This document shows positions 1 to 7,821 of a DNA stretch of 9,732 bases, piece by piece. Origin of the DNA: Bacteroidota bacterium. GTDB lineage: Bacteria > Bacteroidota > Bacteroidia > Chitinophagales > Saprospiraceae. The notes under the pieces were generated by a model, which was not told the origin of the DNA, ran no database searches, and saw nothing but the letters and a program-made list of their open reading frames with translations. Positions within the stretch are counted from its first letter, which is position 1. Every line of letters starts with the position of its first letter. The position numbers were made by a program, and so were the translations under genes. The stretch is from assembly GCA_024277695.1 (NCBI GenBank), contig JAJRUR010000231.1, positions 1-9,732 of the forward strand, given 5' to 3'.

Positions 1-358
1 AGTTCAAGTATTATATCAAAATTCACCATATTAGGTATTATTTTGAAATACCTAAGAAGGTAAAATGTATAACCTAAGCGCAATATATTGAAAAGTTAGG
101 AAATTCAAGTTTCGGTAGTTACAAAATAGAATAAAAGGGAGTTATGTGAGCTATAATTAACAGAGCTTCAGCGCATTGTAGGAACGAACAAAAAAACATC
201 TCTCCATGCAATATACAAATAACTTCAAAGTCACCACTAGCTACTTTGTATCTTTTTGACCAACTCAACAAGTTTTTAAGGAGTTTTCCGTCAGATATTT
301 GATTGCGTTTCGTATTGTTTCTGAAATATATTTGCGTGTATATAATGAACATATTTTA
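1..358. other. Non-coding left edge with one short hairpin
   Basis: I see no supportable gene here. The region is AT-rich with frequent stops. A perfect 9-bp inverted repeat lies at 31-39 (TTAGGTATT) and 47-55 (AATACCTAA) with a 7-base loop. Neither side has a T-run, so it is not a convincing intrinsic terminator. It could be the end of a transcript entering from outside the window or an operator-like site. A 77-codon open frame on the minus strand (119-352) shows no recognisable motif and was not annotated. Confidence 0.4.
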
Positions 359-520
359 CAGGTCGCCCCGCTGGGGCTTTTGTTTCTTTATCCTATTTAT
401 TCTACAATCAGGTCGCCCCGCCGGGGCTTTTGTTTTTGTCATCTGCTCCGGAGGAGCAAACGGTTTGTAGTAGCAGCACTGTAGGTATAAATATTGTAGT
501 AGTGCCATAGGTGCGACCTG
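359..520. repeat. Composite Bacteroidota intergenic repeat with terminator-like hairpins
   Basis: Two direct copies of a 27-base unit (359-385 and 409-435) differ at one base and are spaced 50 bases apart. Each holds a GCCCC-NNN-GGGGC hairpin (365-377 and 415-427) followed by TTTTGTTT, so each looks like an intrinsic terminator on the plus strand. A third small hairpin, TGCTCC/GGAGCA, lies at 444-458. The right half repeats TTGTAGTAG at 465-473 and 494-502. The outer ends are inverted: CAGGTCGC at 359-366 (and again at 409-416) against GCGACCTG at 513-520. The whole could fold as one long imperfect stem. I recall similar elements scattered between genes in Bacteroidota, where they are often mis-annotated as small proteins. 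Whether it is a REP/MITE-like element or a terminator family is inference. Confidence 0.7.
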
Positions 521-686
521 TTCACCGTTTCTATCAAGCTATCCACTCAAATAAATATTTTTCGGTGTAATCCATATCCTATTTTTCAGGAAAGTTGATT
601 TATTTAACCTCGATTTATTGATTTTAACTCCGAAACTTGAGTTTCATTATATAGTTGCTCAGATTGGTTTCTTTAGTTAAGCCTAG

Positions 687-842
687 TTTCCACCTTGGAT
701 ATTGGCAGACTTTAGATCTCCAAAAAGAAATCTCCCGGTCATTCAAGATGGATGGAATCGTAAAGGATTAATTTCAAATACCGGAAATAAAAAGAAAGCT
801 TTTAGTACATTGCAAGCTTGGTACAAATCTTTGATTAAGTAA
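687..842 (+). pseudogene. C-terminal remnant of a GH2 glycoside hydrolase (beta-glucuronidase/beta-galactosidase type)
   Basis: The frame ending at the TAA at 840-842 encodes about 51 residues. They include PPWILADFRSPKR, then IQDGWNRKGLIS, then KKKAFSTLQAWYKSL. This matches what I know of the extreme C-terminus of family 2 glycoside hydrolases of Bacteroidota: the PWIL-DFRSPRR segment, the Asn-Arg-Lys-Gly motif of beta-glucuronidase-like enzymes, and the final KKAF-LQ-Y helix. No start codon precedes it. In-frame stops lie immediately upstream (TAG 684-686, TAA 678-680), and only weak similarity may continue further left (roughly 612-677). A normal GH2 enzyme has 600 or more residues, so the catalytic part is gone. 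The remnant stops 6 bases before the GDPD-GH3 start, which suggests that an intact GH2 gene once headed this operon. The family call rests on motif memory, not an alignment. Confidence 0.72.
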
Positions 843-848
843 TAGACT

Positions 849-3800
849 ATGAACAACTATTCTTCCCTTTTTTACATAATTTTATTTATCGGACTGCTAG
901 CTTGCAATCAACAGACCAAGTCCCTGGTCAATACTCCAAGTACCACAAAACAAACGACCATCGTAGCGCATAGAGGTTTTTCGAGCATCGCTCCTGAAAA
1001 TACCCTGAGCGCCTTTAGTGAGGCCATACAATCGGGAGCAGAATATTTTGAACTGGACGTACACAAAACTGCCGATGATGCTATTGTGGTTATTCACGAC
1101 AAAACAGTAGATCGAACATCATCCAATATGATGACCGGAAGAATAGATAAAATGACTTTTGACCAAATTCAAAAGGTAAAAGTAGGCTTTGTAGAAAAAT
1201 TTGGAAATCAATATATGGATGAAAAAATTCCGACACTTGAGGAAGCCCTCCTTTTAGCAAAATCCAAAATTAAAGTATGTATAGAAATAAAAGTACACGG
1301 TGCAGAAGAAAAAATTCTCCACATAATTAATAAAACTCAAATGCATGATGATGTCATCATCTTTTCTTTTTATTATGACGTTCTACTCAAAATACGACAA
1401 CTGGATCCGAATATCAAATTGCTCTATCTAAAAGACCATGTCACCACCGAAGACTTTAGCTATGCAAAATTAATCAAAGCATCAGCTATTGGTGTCGGAT
1501 ATGCTACGAATCCTACAAAAGAATTTATACACGAAGCTCACCGCCAAGGTATTGAGATATGGAAATGGACAGTCAATAGTGAGGACCAAATGCATGATTT
1601 GATATCCATTGGCCTAGACGGCTTGATTACAAACTTTCCAAATAAAGCACTATCTATACGCAAGTCCTTAAGTGCGAGTGAAGGAAAATTCTTAAAAGAA
1701 ATCTCTCCGTCCCAACGCTTAAACCAAAGAGTAGAAAAGCTGATGGCGAATATGAGCCTCGAAGACAAAATCGGTGAAATGACGCAATTGTCTATCGATA
1801 TGCTTCTAGTTGGTAAACCCTATCAGGTCAAAGAACCCCTAGAGTTTGACCAAGAAAAACTCCAAAAGGCTCTTGTGGACTTTAAAGTAGGCTCCATTCT
1901 CAATAATGGTGGTCATGCCAGACCTCTCCATGAATGGCACAAAATAATCCGTACTATACAGCAATATGCTGTTCAAAAAAAATCTACTCATATTCCGGTA
2001 CTTTATGGAATTGATGCTATACACGGTGCTAATTATGTAAGCAATGCTACGCTCTACCCGCAACAACTCAATCTCGCTACAACTTGGAATCCGGATCTGG
2101 TGCGCCAGTTGACATCAATTACTGCCTACGAAACACGTGCATCAGGAGTCCCCTGGGCTTTTGCACCGGTACTTGATCTTGGGCGTGACCCCAGATGGTC
2201 TCGATTTTGGGAAACCTTCGGTGAGGATGTCTTTTTGGCCAAACAAATGACCAAAGCCTCCATAATGGGCCTACAGGGAAATGACATCTCAGCTCCGACA
2301 AAATTGGCTGCTTGTATGAAACATTTTTTGGGGTATAGTATTCCCCGTACCGGAAAAGACAGATCTCCGGTTTTTTTGGCAGAGAGACAGTTGAGAGAAT
2401 ATTTTTTACCCTCGTTTCAGACAGCAATCCAAGCAGGTGCAAAAACCATCATGATCAATTCAGGCGAACTCAATGGCATTCCGGTACATGCCGATGAACG
2501 CATACTGACCGGACTATTGAGGCGAGAACTGGGATTTACAGGTCTGGCTGTAACAGATTGGGAAGATATTAAATATCTCTATACGCGACATCACGTCGCA
2601 AAAGATTACAAAGACGCTATACGTATAGCCATCAATGCAGGCATCGATATGTCCATGGTGCCCCTTGATTTAGATTTTCCCGTTTTGCTCAAAGAACTGG
2701 TACTCGAAGGAAAAGTACCCTTGCGCCGAATAGACCAATCTGTAAGACGCATTTTGACAGTAAAAACTGAACTTGGACTTTTTGAAGATCCCCTCATGGG
2801 ACTTGACGATGATAATTATGAATTATTTGGGTCTGACCAATATCAAAAATTAGCATTACAAGGAGCATTGGAAAGTATCGTATTACTAAAAAATAATAAT
2901 AATCTCCTTCCCCTTAATGGAAATAAAAACATCTTGGTATGTGGCCCGACTGCACACTCTTTGGCTGCCCTGAACGGTGCTTGGACAGGTACTTGGCAGG
3001 GAAATGATCCGCAATACGACACACCGGGCAAACAAACGATTTTTGAAGCCATAACTGCTAAATTTGGTCAGCGAGTCCAATATGTCCCCGGAACACAGAT
3101 CGACAAAGAGGTAGATATCCAATTAGCTGTACGTCAAGCAAAAAAGGCCGATGTTGCTATCCTTTGTCTTGGCGAGATGCCGTATGTCGAAATACCGGGC
3201 AATATCCATGACTTAAGCCTGCCAAAAGCCCAAATAGATTTGGTAAAAGCCATTTCAAATACCGGTGTACCCATAGTGCTCATCCTCGTCCAAGGTCGTC
3301 CAAGAATCATCCAAGAGATAGAACCATTGGCGGATGCCATACTATTTGCAGGCCTGCCGGGCAATGAGGGAGCTCCTGCCTTAACCCAAATTCTTTCCGG
3401 CGATTATAACCCTAACGGCAGACTGTGTTTTAGCTATCCACGCTATGTCCATGACCTCAAGCTCTATGACCATAAAGGTACTGATCAGATAGATAAACAT
3501 TTTGGGACAAATGTATTTAATCCACAGTGGAGTTTTGCCCATGGTCTGAGCTATACCTCTTTTGAGTATAAAGATCTTGAAATAGATAATTCAGCAGAGC
3601 AATTAAAAATATCTTTAAGAGTAAAAAACACCGGAAATCGAGACGGCCTCCATGTAATACCTCTTTTTATTACCGATAAAGTAGCTACTATTACACCATC
3701 TGTTAAACGCTTAAGAGGATTTAAAAAAATACATCTCAATGCAGGAGAGTCAAAAAAAATAGAATTTAACATCACCAAAAACGACTTAAAATTTGTTGGA

Positions 3801-3878
3801 AAAAATAATCAATGGATTTTTGAACACGGAGATTTCCTGATTCAGATAGGAGATCTAAAAAAAGAGTGCACCCTTTAA
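849..3878 (+). CDS. Lipoprotein fusing a glycerophosphodiester phosphodiesterase to a GH3 beta-glycosidase
   Basis: A 1009-residue exported protein with two complete enzymes. Residues 1-19 are a lipoprotein signal (hydrophobic core, lipobox LLAC, lipidated Cys19). No acidic surface-export motif follows the Cys, so a periplasm-facing anchor is likelier, though this is uncertain. Residues about 36-268 are a GDPD barrel: HRG at 41-43, PEN 49-51, metal ligands Glu68 and Asp70, catalytic His83, IPTLEE 127-132, EIK 146-148, WTVN 240-243 and TNFP 261-264. GDPDs hydrolyse glycerophosphodiesters to glycerol-3-phosphate and an alcohol. Residues about 294-890 are a GH3 enzyme of the barley ExoI/BglX type: GIDAIHG with Asp389, GRDPRW, KH 491-492, nucleophile Asp570 in GLAVTDW, LLKNNNNLLPL, and the acid/base segment LGEMPYVE (Glu776/Glu781). 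Residues about 905-1005 are an FnIII-like tail. The linker between enzymes is only about 25 residues and the GH3 part has no signal of its own, so this reads as a real fusion. Start chosen for the signal peptide. First intact gene of the operon, 16 bases before glpF. Confidence 0.93.
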   Translation: MNNYSSLFYIILFIGLLACNQQTKSLVNTPSTTKQTTIVAHRGFSSIAPENTLSAFSEAIQSGAEYFELDVHKTADDAIVVIHDKTVDRTSSNMMTGRIDKMTFDQIQKVKVGFVEKFGNQYMDEKIPTLEEALLLAKSKIKVCIEIKVHGAEEKILHIINKTQMHDDVIIFSFYYDVLLKIRQLDPNIKLLYLKDHVTTEDFSYAKLIKASAIGVGYATNPTKEFIHEAHRQGIEIWKWTVNSEDQMHDLISIGLDGLITNFPNKALSIRKSLSASEGKFLKEISPSQRLNQRVEKLMANMSLEDKIGEMTQLSIDMLLVGKPYQVKEPLEFDQEKLQKALVDFKVGSILNNGGHARPLHEWHKIIRTIQQYAVQKKSTHIPVLYGIDAIHGANYVSNATLYPQQLNLATTWNPDLVRQLTSITAYETRASGVPWAFAPVLDLGRDPRWSRFWETFGEDVFLAKQMTKASIMGLQGNDISAPTKLAACMKHFLGYSIPRTGKDRSPVFLAERQLREYFLPSFQTAIQAGAKTIMINSGELNGIPVHADERILTGLLRRELGFTGLAVTDWEDIKYLYTRHHVAKDYKDAIRIAINAGIDMSMVPLDLDFPVLLKELVLEGKVPLRRIDQSVRRILTVKTELGLFEDPLMGLDDDNYELFGSDQYQKLALQGALESIVLLKNNNNLLPLNGNKNILVCGPTAHSLAALNGAWTGTWQGNDPQYDTPGKQTIFEAITAKFGQRVQYVPGTQIDKEVDIQLAVRQAKKADVAILCLGEMPYVEIPGNIHDLSLPKAQIDLVKAISNTGVPIVLILVQGRPRIIQEIEPLADAILFAGLPGNEGAPALTQILSGDYNPNGRLCFSYPRYVHDLKLYDHKGTDQIDKHFGTNVFNPQWSFAHGLSYTSFEYKDLEIDNSAEQLKISLRVKNTGNRDGLHVIPLFITDKVATITPSVKRLRGFKKIHLNAGESKKIEFNITKNDLKFVGKNNQWIFEHGDFLIQIGDLKKECTL

Positions 3879-3894
3879 TAAAAATGAATAAAAA

Positions 3895-4686
3895 ATGTCC
3901 GTTTATGTAGCAGAGTTTCTCGGTACACTTATCCTTATACTTACAGGTGGCGGTGTAGTAGCAAGTGTCATCCTTAAAGGCGGCAAAGCTGAAAATGCCG
4001 GTTGGTATCCGATTGTAATGGCTTGGGGGCTTGCCGTAACTTTTGCAATTTATGCAGTGGGTAATATCAGTGGAGCCCACATCAATCCGGCAGTAACTCT
4101 GGGCTTAGCTTTTGTAGGCGACTTTGAATGGGGTAAGGTCCCTGGATATGTAATCGCACAAGTATTTGGAGCGTTTATAGGAGCAACTTTAGTTTGGATA
4201 TTTTATATTCCGCATTGGTCTGTAACCAAAGACAAAATGACCAAACTGGGTGTGTTTTCGACCATTCCTGCTATGCGATCACCGATACATAATTTTTTTA
4301 GCGAGATGCTCGCCACAGCCCTTTTGTTATTTGCATTAAAATTTATAGGAGTCCATCAATTTACCCAAGGACTGAATCCGCTTGTAGTCGGAGCACTCAT
4401 AGTACTGATCGGGTTAGGACTCGGTAGTACAACGGGTTTTGCTATTAATCCGGCAAGAGATTTTGGGCCGAGGATGGCTCACTTTTTGTGGCCGATTCAT
4501 GACAAAGGTGGCAGCGATTGGTCTTACGCTCCTATACCCATTATAGGACCTGTATTAGGGAGTTTTCTCGGTGTATCTTTGTACAATGTCCTTTTTTTGG
4601 GCGCACTTGAAATCAAATATTTCATTGTATTTATTTTGGCATGTATAGTGACGTTTTGGGCTATTATTAAGAGACCTAAACACTAA
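3895..4686 (+). CDS. glpF: Glycerol uptake facilitator (aquaglyceroporin)
   Basis: A 263-residue MIP-family inner-membrane channel that lets glycerol enter by diffusion; the E. coli protein has 281 residues. Both pore half-helices are intact: SGAHINPAVTLG (NPA at 64-66) and GFAINPARDFGP (NPARD at 185-189). The Asp after the second NPAR is the glycerol-facilitator mark. By position, the selectivity filter Trp44, Gly173, Phe182 and Arg188 equals E. coli GlpF Trp48, Gly191, Phe200 and Arg206, so glycerol rather than water selectivity is expected. Six membrane helices fit the hydrophobic pattern. The ATG at 3895 begins the family-typical N-terminus MSVYVAEFLGT; an ATG at 3884 is in another frame. 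It lies between the GDPD-GH3 gene (16-base gap) and glpK (5-base gap), so cotranscription is likely. Confidence 0.96.
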   Translation: MSVYVAEFLGTLILILTGGGVVASVILKGGKAENAGWYPIVMAWGLAVTFAIYAVGNISGAHINPAVTLGLAFVGDFEWGKVPGYVIAQVFGAFIGATLVWIFYIPHWSVTKDKMTKLGVFSTIPAMRSPIHNFFSEMLATALLLFALKFIGVHQFTQGLNPLVVGALIVLIGLGLGSTTGFAINPARDFGPRMAHFLWPIHDKGGSDWSYAPIPIIGPVLGSFLGVSLYNVLFLGALEIKYFIVFILACIVTFWAIIKRPKH

Positions 4687-4691
4687 TAATT

Positions 4692-6179
4692 ATGAAAAAA
4701 TATATCGTAGCACTCGACCAAGGCACTACAAGTTCGCGATCAGTACTCTATAACCTCAATGCAGAACAGATAGCCATCGAACAAAAAGAATTCGAACAAA
4801 TCTTTCCACAGCCCGGGTGGGTCGAGCATGACCCAAAAATGATTTTACAGACACAATTGCAGACTTTTTCGGAATTATTAAAAAATAATGATATCGATCC
4901 GAAAGAAATAGCCGGTATAGGCATAACAAATCAAAGAGAAACTACAGTCGTCTGGGACAAAATCTCTGGAGAGCCTATATATAATGCTATTGTATGGCAA
5001 GATACTCGGACATCGGAAATTTGCTCAGCATTAAAAAAAGCCGGATTAGAAGAAAGGGTCAAGTCCAGCACGGGTTTAGTTATCGATTCCTATTTTTCGG
5101 GGACAAAAATTAAGTGGATACTAGATCATGTACCGGGCGCAAGAGAGCGGGCAAAAAACGGCGAGCTCTTATTTGGGACGATAGATACCTGGCTCATCTG
5201 GAACCTTACTGCCCGAAAAATGCACGCTACAGATTATTCTAACGCATCGCGTACTATGATCTATAATATCAAAAGCTTACAATGGGATGCATATCTTTTG
5301 GAGGCATTGGAGATACCTAAAACCATCTTGCCCGAAGTAAAGCCCTCAAGCACAGATTTTGGACAGATGGAGTATGACGGAGTCAGTATCCCGATCCAAG
5401 GAGTGGCAGGCGACCAACAAGCAGCACTCTTCGGTCAAGCTTGCTTCCAAAAAGGCGAAGCCAAAAACACTTACGGGACAGGTTGTTTTCTACTGATGAA
5501 TACCGGCCCGGAAATGCAACTATCTAAAAATGGATTATTGACAACGATCGCCTGGGGGATAGATGATCAAGTATATTATGCCCTAGAAGGAAGTGTTTTT
5601 ATTGCCGGTGCAGCAGTACAGTGGCTCCGAGACGAGTTACAAATCATTGCTTCGGCATCAGAGACAGAAGCACTCGCAGTGCAGATAAGAGGAGATAATC
5701 CCGTATATGTCGTACCGGCCTTTGCCGGCTTAGGAGCACCCTACTGGGATATGTATGCCCGCGGCGCTATATTTGGACTTACGCGCGATACCGGCAAAGC
5801 ACATTTGGTCAGAGCAACATTAGAGGCCATGGCATATCAAACCAAAGACTTGGTAACTGCTATGCAAGAAGATAGCGGGACACCCTTACGTGTGCTTAAA
5901 GTAGATGGCGGGGCTTGCGCCAATAACTTCTTGATGCAGTTTCAGGCGGATATATTACAAACACTAGTCGAGCGTCCCAGCCAAGTGGAATCCACTGCCT
6001 TCGGTGCAGCTTGCCTAGCCGGAATATCTTTGGGTATTTGGGATATGCAAAAAATAAAATCGCTCAAATCTTTGGATCGTAGATTCGTACCAAAAATGAA
6101 AATAGAACAAGTACATCGCCTGTATGAAGGATGGAAAAAAGCTATTCATAGAACAATGAAATGGAATGAAACCGAATAA
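4692..6179 (+). CDS. glpK: Glycerol kinase
   Basis: A 495-residue cytoplasmic FGGY kinase (E. coli 502) that converts glycerol and ATP to sn-glycerol-3-phosphate and traps glycerol entering through GlpF. Visible landmarks are the ATP-binding DQGTTSSR at 9-16, glycerol-binding Arg82-Glu83 in TNQRETTVVW, Tyr134 in YFSGTKIKW, the catalytic base Asp241 in GVAGDQQAALFGQ, NTYGTGCFLLMNTG at 259-272, and the adenine-side DGGACANNFLMQ at 405-416. The stretch before Asp241 (about 222-236) lacks the GGKGGTR loop that binds fructose-1,6-bisphosphate in E. coli GlpK. It also lacks the histidine phosphorylated by HPr in the Enterococcus enzyme, so both known inputs are probably absent. The last 14 bases overlap glpD, suggesting translational coupling. 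Confidence 0.97.
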   Translation: MKKYIVALDQGTTSSRSVLYNLNAEQIAIEQKEFEQIFPQPGWVEHDPKMILQTQLQTFSELLKNNDIDPKEIAGIGITNQRETTVVWDKISGEPIYNAIVWQDTRTSEICSALKKAGLEERVKSSTGLVIDSYFSGTKIKWILDHVPGARERAKNGELLFGTIDTWLIWNLTARKMHATDYSNASRTMIYNIKSLQWDAYLLEALEIPKTILPEVKPSSTDFGQMEYDGVSIPIQGVAGDQQAALFGQACFQKGEAKNTYGTGCFLLMNTGPEMQLSKNGLLTTIAWGIDDQVYYALEGSVFIAGAAVQWLRDELQIIASASETEALAVQIRGDNPVYVVPAFAGLGAPYWDMYARGAIFGLTRDTGKAHLVRATLEAMAYQTKDLVTAMQEDSGTPLRVLKVDGGACANNFLMQFQADILQTLVERPSQVESTAFGAACLAGISLGIWDMQKIKSLKSLDRRFVPKMKIEQVHRLYEGWKKAIHRTMKWNETE

Positions 6180-7815
6180 GTTTTCAGTAGAGGAAAGAGC
6201 CAAGATCTTAGATCGACTATCAAAAGATTATTTTGATATTTTGGTCATTGGTGGCGGCATCACCGGCGCAGGAATAGCACTCGATGCCTCGGCAAGAGGC
6301 CTAAAAGTCGCCTTAGTCGAAAAAGGCGATTTTGCTTCCGGAACGAGCAGCAAATCTACAAAACTGATTCACGGAGGGCTTCGATATTTAAAGAACTGGG
6401 AGTTTTCACTCGTCAGAAAAATCGGAAAGGAGCGAGCTGTATTGCACAAATTGGCACCTCATTTGGTCCTTCCGGAAAAAGTACTGCTCCCCATATTAAA
6501 AAATGCTGCTTTAGGTCCGAAGACCTATGCTTTGGGACTGTGGATTTATGACTTTCTAGCCAACGTCAAAGGCAATGATCAACGCAAAATGCTATCCAAA
6601 AAAGAAGCACTGGCGATAGAACCCTTACTACCTAAAAACAAAACTTTGGCTGCCGTACACTATGCCGAATATCGGACAGATGATGCTAGACTTACATTGG
6701 AAGTAATCAAAACAGCACTACTCTATGATGCTGCCATAATCAATTATAATGAAGTATCAGGATTGGATGCAACAAATCACCGTATCCAAGGTGCTCAAGT
6801 AAGAGATCTGATCTCAGACAAAAGTTATAACATCAAGGCGCGGTATGTAGTCAATGCAACCGGACCTTGGGTTGATCACTTACGCGTACTCGATGCTCCC
6901 ATTAAGGGAAAAAAGATAAAACTGAGCAAAGGAGTTCATATAGTATTTGACAAAAAAAAACTACCCATTCGGCAGAGTATCTATTTTGAGGGAGAGGATG
7001 GAAGGATGATTTTTGTCGTACCGAGAGCAAAAGTTTGCTATCTCGGTACTACGGATACTCCTTTTGATGCTCTTCCTGATCAAGTGGATATCAGTACGCG
7101 CGATATTCAATATTTGTTGAGCCAAATGAACGATATGTTTCCCGATATCCACCTAAAACCATCTGATATCATTTCAGCTTGGGCAGGATTGCGACCATTG
7201 ATACACGAAGAGGGCAAATCCCTCGCTGAAATATCTCGCAAAGACGAAATATTTATCTCAGATAAGGGTCTGATATCCATAGCAGGTGGAAAACTCACCG
7301 GTTATCGTCTGATGGCAAAGCGAGTCGTTGATCTGATCCGTAGCTTGTACTATAAAGAATATAATTCAACATTTGGTCAAAGTACTACACAAAACATAGT
7401 AATACTAGGGGGGATATTTGAAAATTTTGAGGCTGTCCGAGCATATATTGAGACGCTGACTAAGCAATTCAAAAGCTATAATTTGGAGTCCGACATTGCG
7501 GAGTATTTAGTACACAATTATGGCAAGCAGTCCGAGCATATACTTGCTCAGTTAGACAAATTGGCCGGCACAACGGCTGAAGAAAAACTTATCCGCTCAG
7601 AGCTTCTCTTTTGTATGGATCATGAAATGGTTGTAAAACCCTTAGATTTTTTTGTGCGCCGTACAGGAAAAATGTATTTTGATGTACGCAGTGTCATACA
7701 ATGGAAAGATATAATCCTCTCCGATATGCAGAAAAGATTTAATTGGACTCAGGAGAAGAATATGTATTTTGAGAATCAATTAAATATTTTAGTAAAAGGG
7801 TTTAATTATAATTAA
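6166..7815 (+). CDS. glpD: FAD-dependent glycerol-3-phosphate dehydrogenase
   Basis: A 549-residue enzyme oxidising sn-glycerol-3-phosphate to dihydroxyacetone phosphate, normally at the inner face of the membrane with electrons passed to quinone. The FAD-binding Rossmann motif is VIGGGITGAGIALDASARG at 27-45, followed by the family block FASGTSSKSTKLIHGGLRYL (56-75). Substrate-site candidates are Arg343 in WAGLRPL and Lys376/Arg381 in AGGKLTGYR. The C-terminal helical domain (about 410-549) is complete. The length resembles single-subunit GlpD of Bacillus (about 555) rather than the anaerobic GlpA of the GlpABC complex, and no glpB or glpC follows. The ATG at 6166 lies inside the end of glpK (14-base overlap); other nearby ATGs are in other frames. 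It completes the glycerol-to-glycolysis route of this operon. Confidence 0.96.
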   Translation: MKPNKFSVEERAKILDRLSKDYFDILVIGGGITGAGIALDASARGLKVALVEKGDFASGTSSKSTKLIHGGLRYLKNWEFSLVRKIGKERAVLHKLAPHLVLPEKVLLPILKNAALGPKTYALGLWIYDFLANVKGNDQRKMLSKKEALAIEPLLPKNKTLAAVHYAEYRTDDARLTLEVIKTALLYDAAIINYNEVSGLDATNHRIQGAQVRDLISDKSYNIKARYVVNATGPWVDHLRVLDAPIKGKKIKLSKGVHIVFDKKKLPIRQSIYFEGEDGRMIFVVPRAKVCYLGTTDTPFDALPDQVDISTRDIQYLLSQMNDMFPDIHLKPSDIISAWAGLRPLIHEEGKSLAEISRKDEIFISDKGLISIAGGKLTGYRLMAKRVVDLIRSLYYKEYNSTFGQSTTQNIVILGGIFENFEAVRAYIETLTKQFKSYNLESDIAEYLVHNYGKQSEHILAQLDKLAGTTAEEKLIRSELLFCMDHEMVVKPLDFFVRRTGKMYFDVRSVIQWKDIILSDMQKRFNWTQEKNMYFENQLNILVKGFNYN

Positions 7816-7821
7816 AAAGAT

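Noticed and set aside
119..352. 77-codon open frame on the minus strand
   Set aside because: No recognisable motif, no operon context and unremarkable composition in an AT-rich gene-poor stretch; best taken as chance.
359..435. Two spaced direct repeats as a possible CRISPR array
   Set aside because: Only two units, each an internal GC hairpin with a T-run, with no further repeats and no cas genes; they are terminator-like elements.
299..484. 61-codon ORF on the plus strand
   Set aside because: It is mostly a translation of the intergenic repeat at 359-520 (hairpin units read as codons), a common source of false small proteins.
826..833. AATCTTTG as a -7 promoter element for the operon
   Set aside because: It misses the first T of TAnnTTTG, lies inside the GH2 remnant and has no properly spaced -33 element.
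2119..2442. 107-codon minus-strand ORF inside the GDPD-GH3 gene
   Set aside because: It is antisense to conserved GH3 motifs (RDPRW, KH); the plus-strand reading explains the sequence fully.
3884..3897. ATG at 3884 as an earlier glpF start
   Set aside because: It is in a different frame from the NPA-containing reading frame; 3895 gives the family N-terminus.
3772..4080. 102-codon minus-strand ORF across the GDPD-GH3/glpF junction
   Set aside because: Antisense to conserved coding sequence on both sides of a 16-base intergenic gap, without its own recognisable domain.
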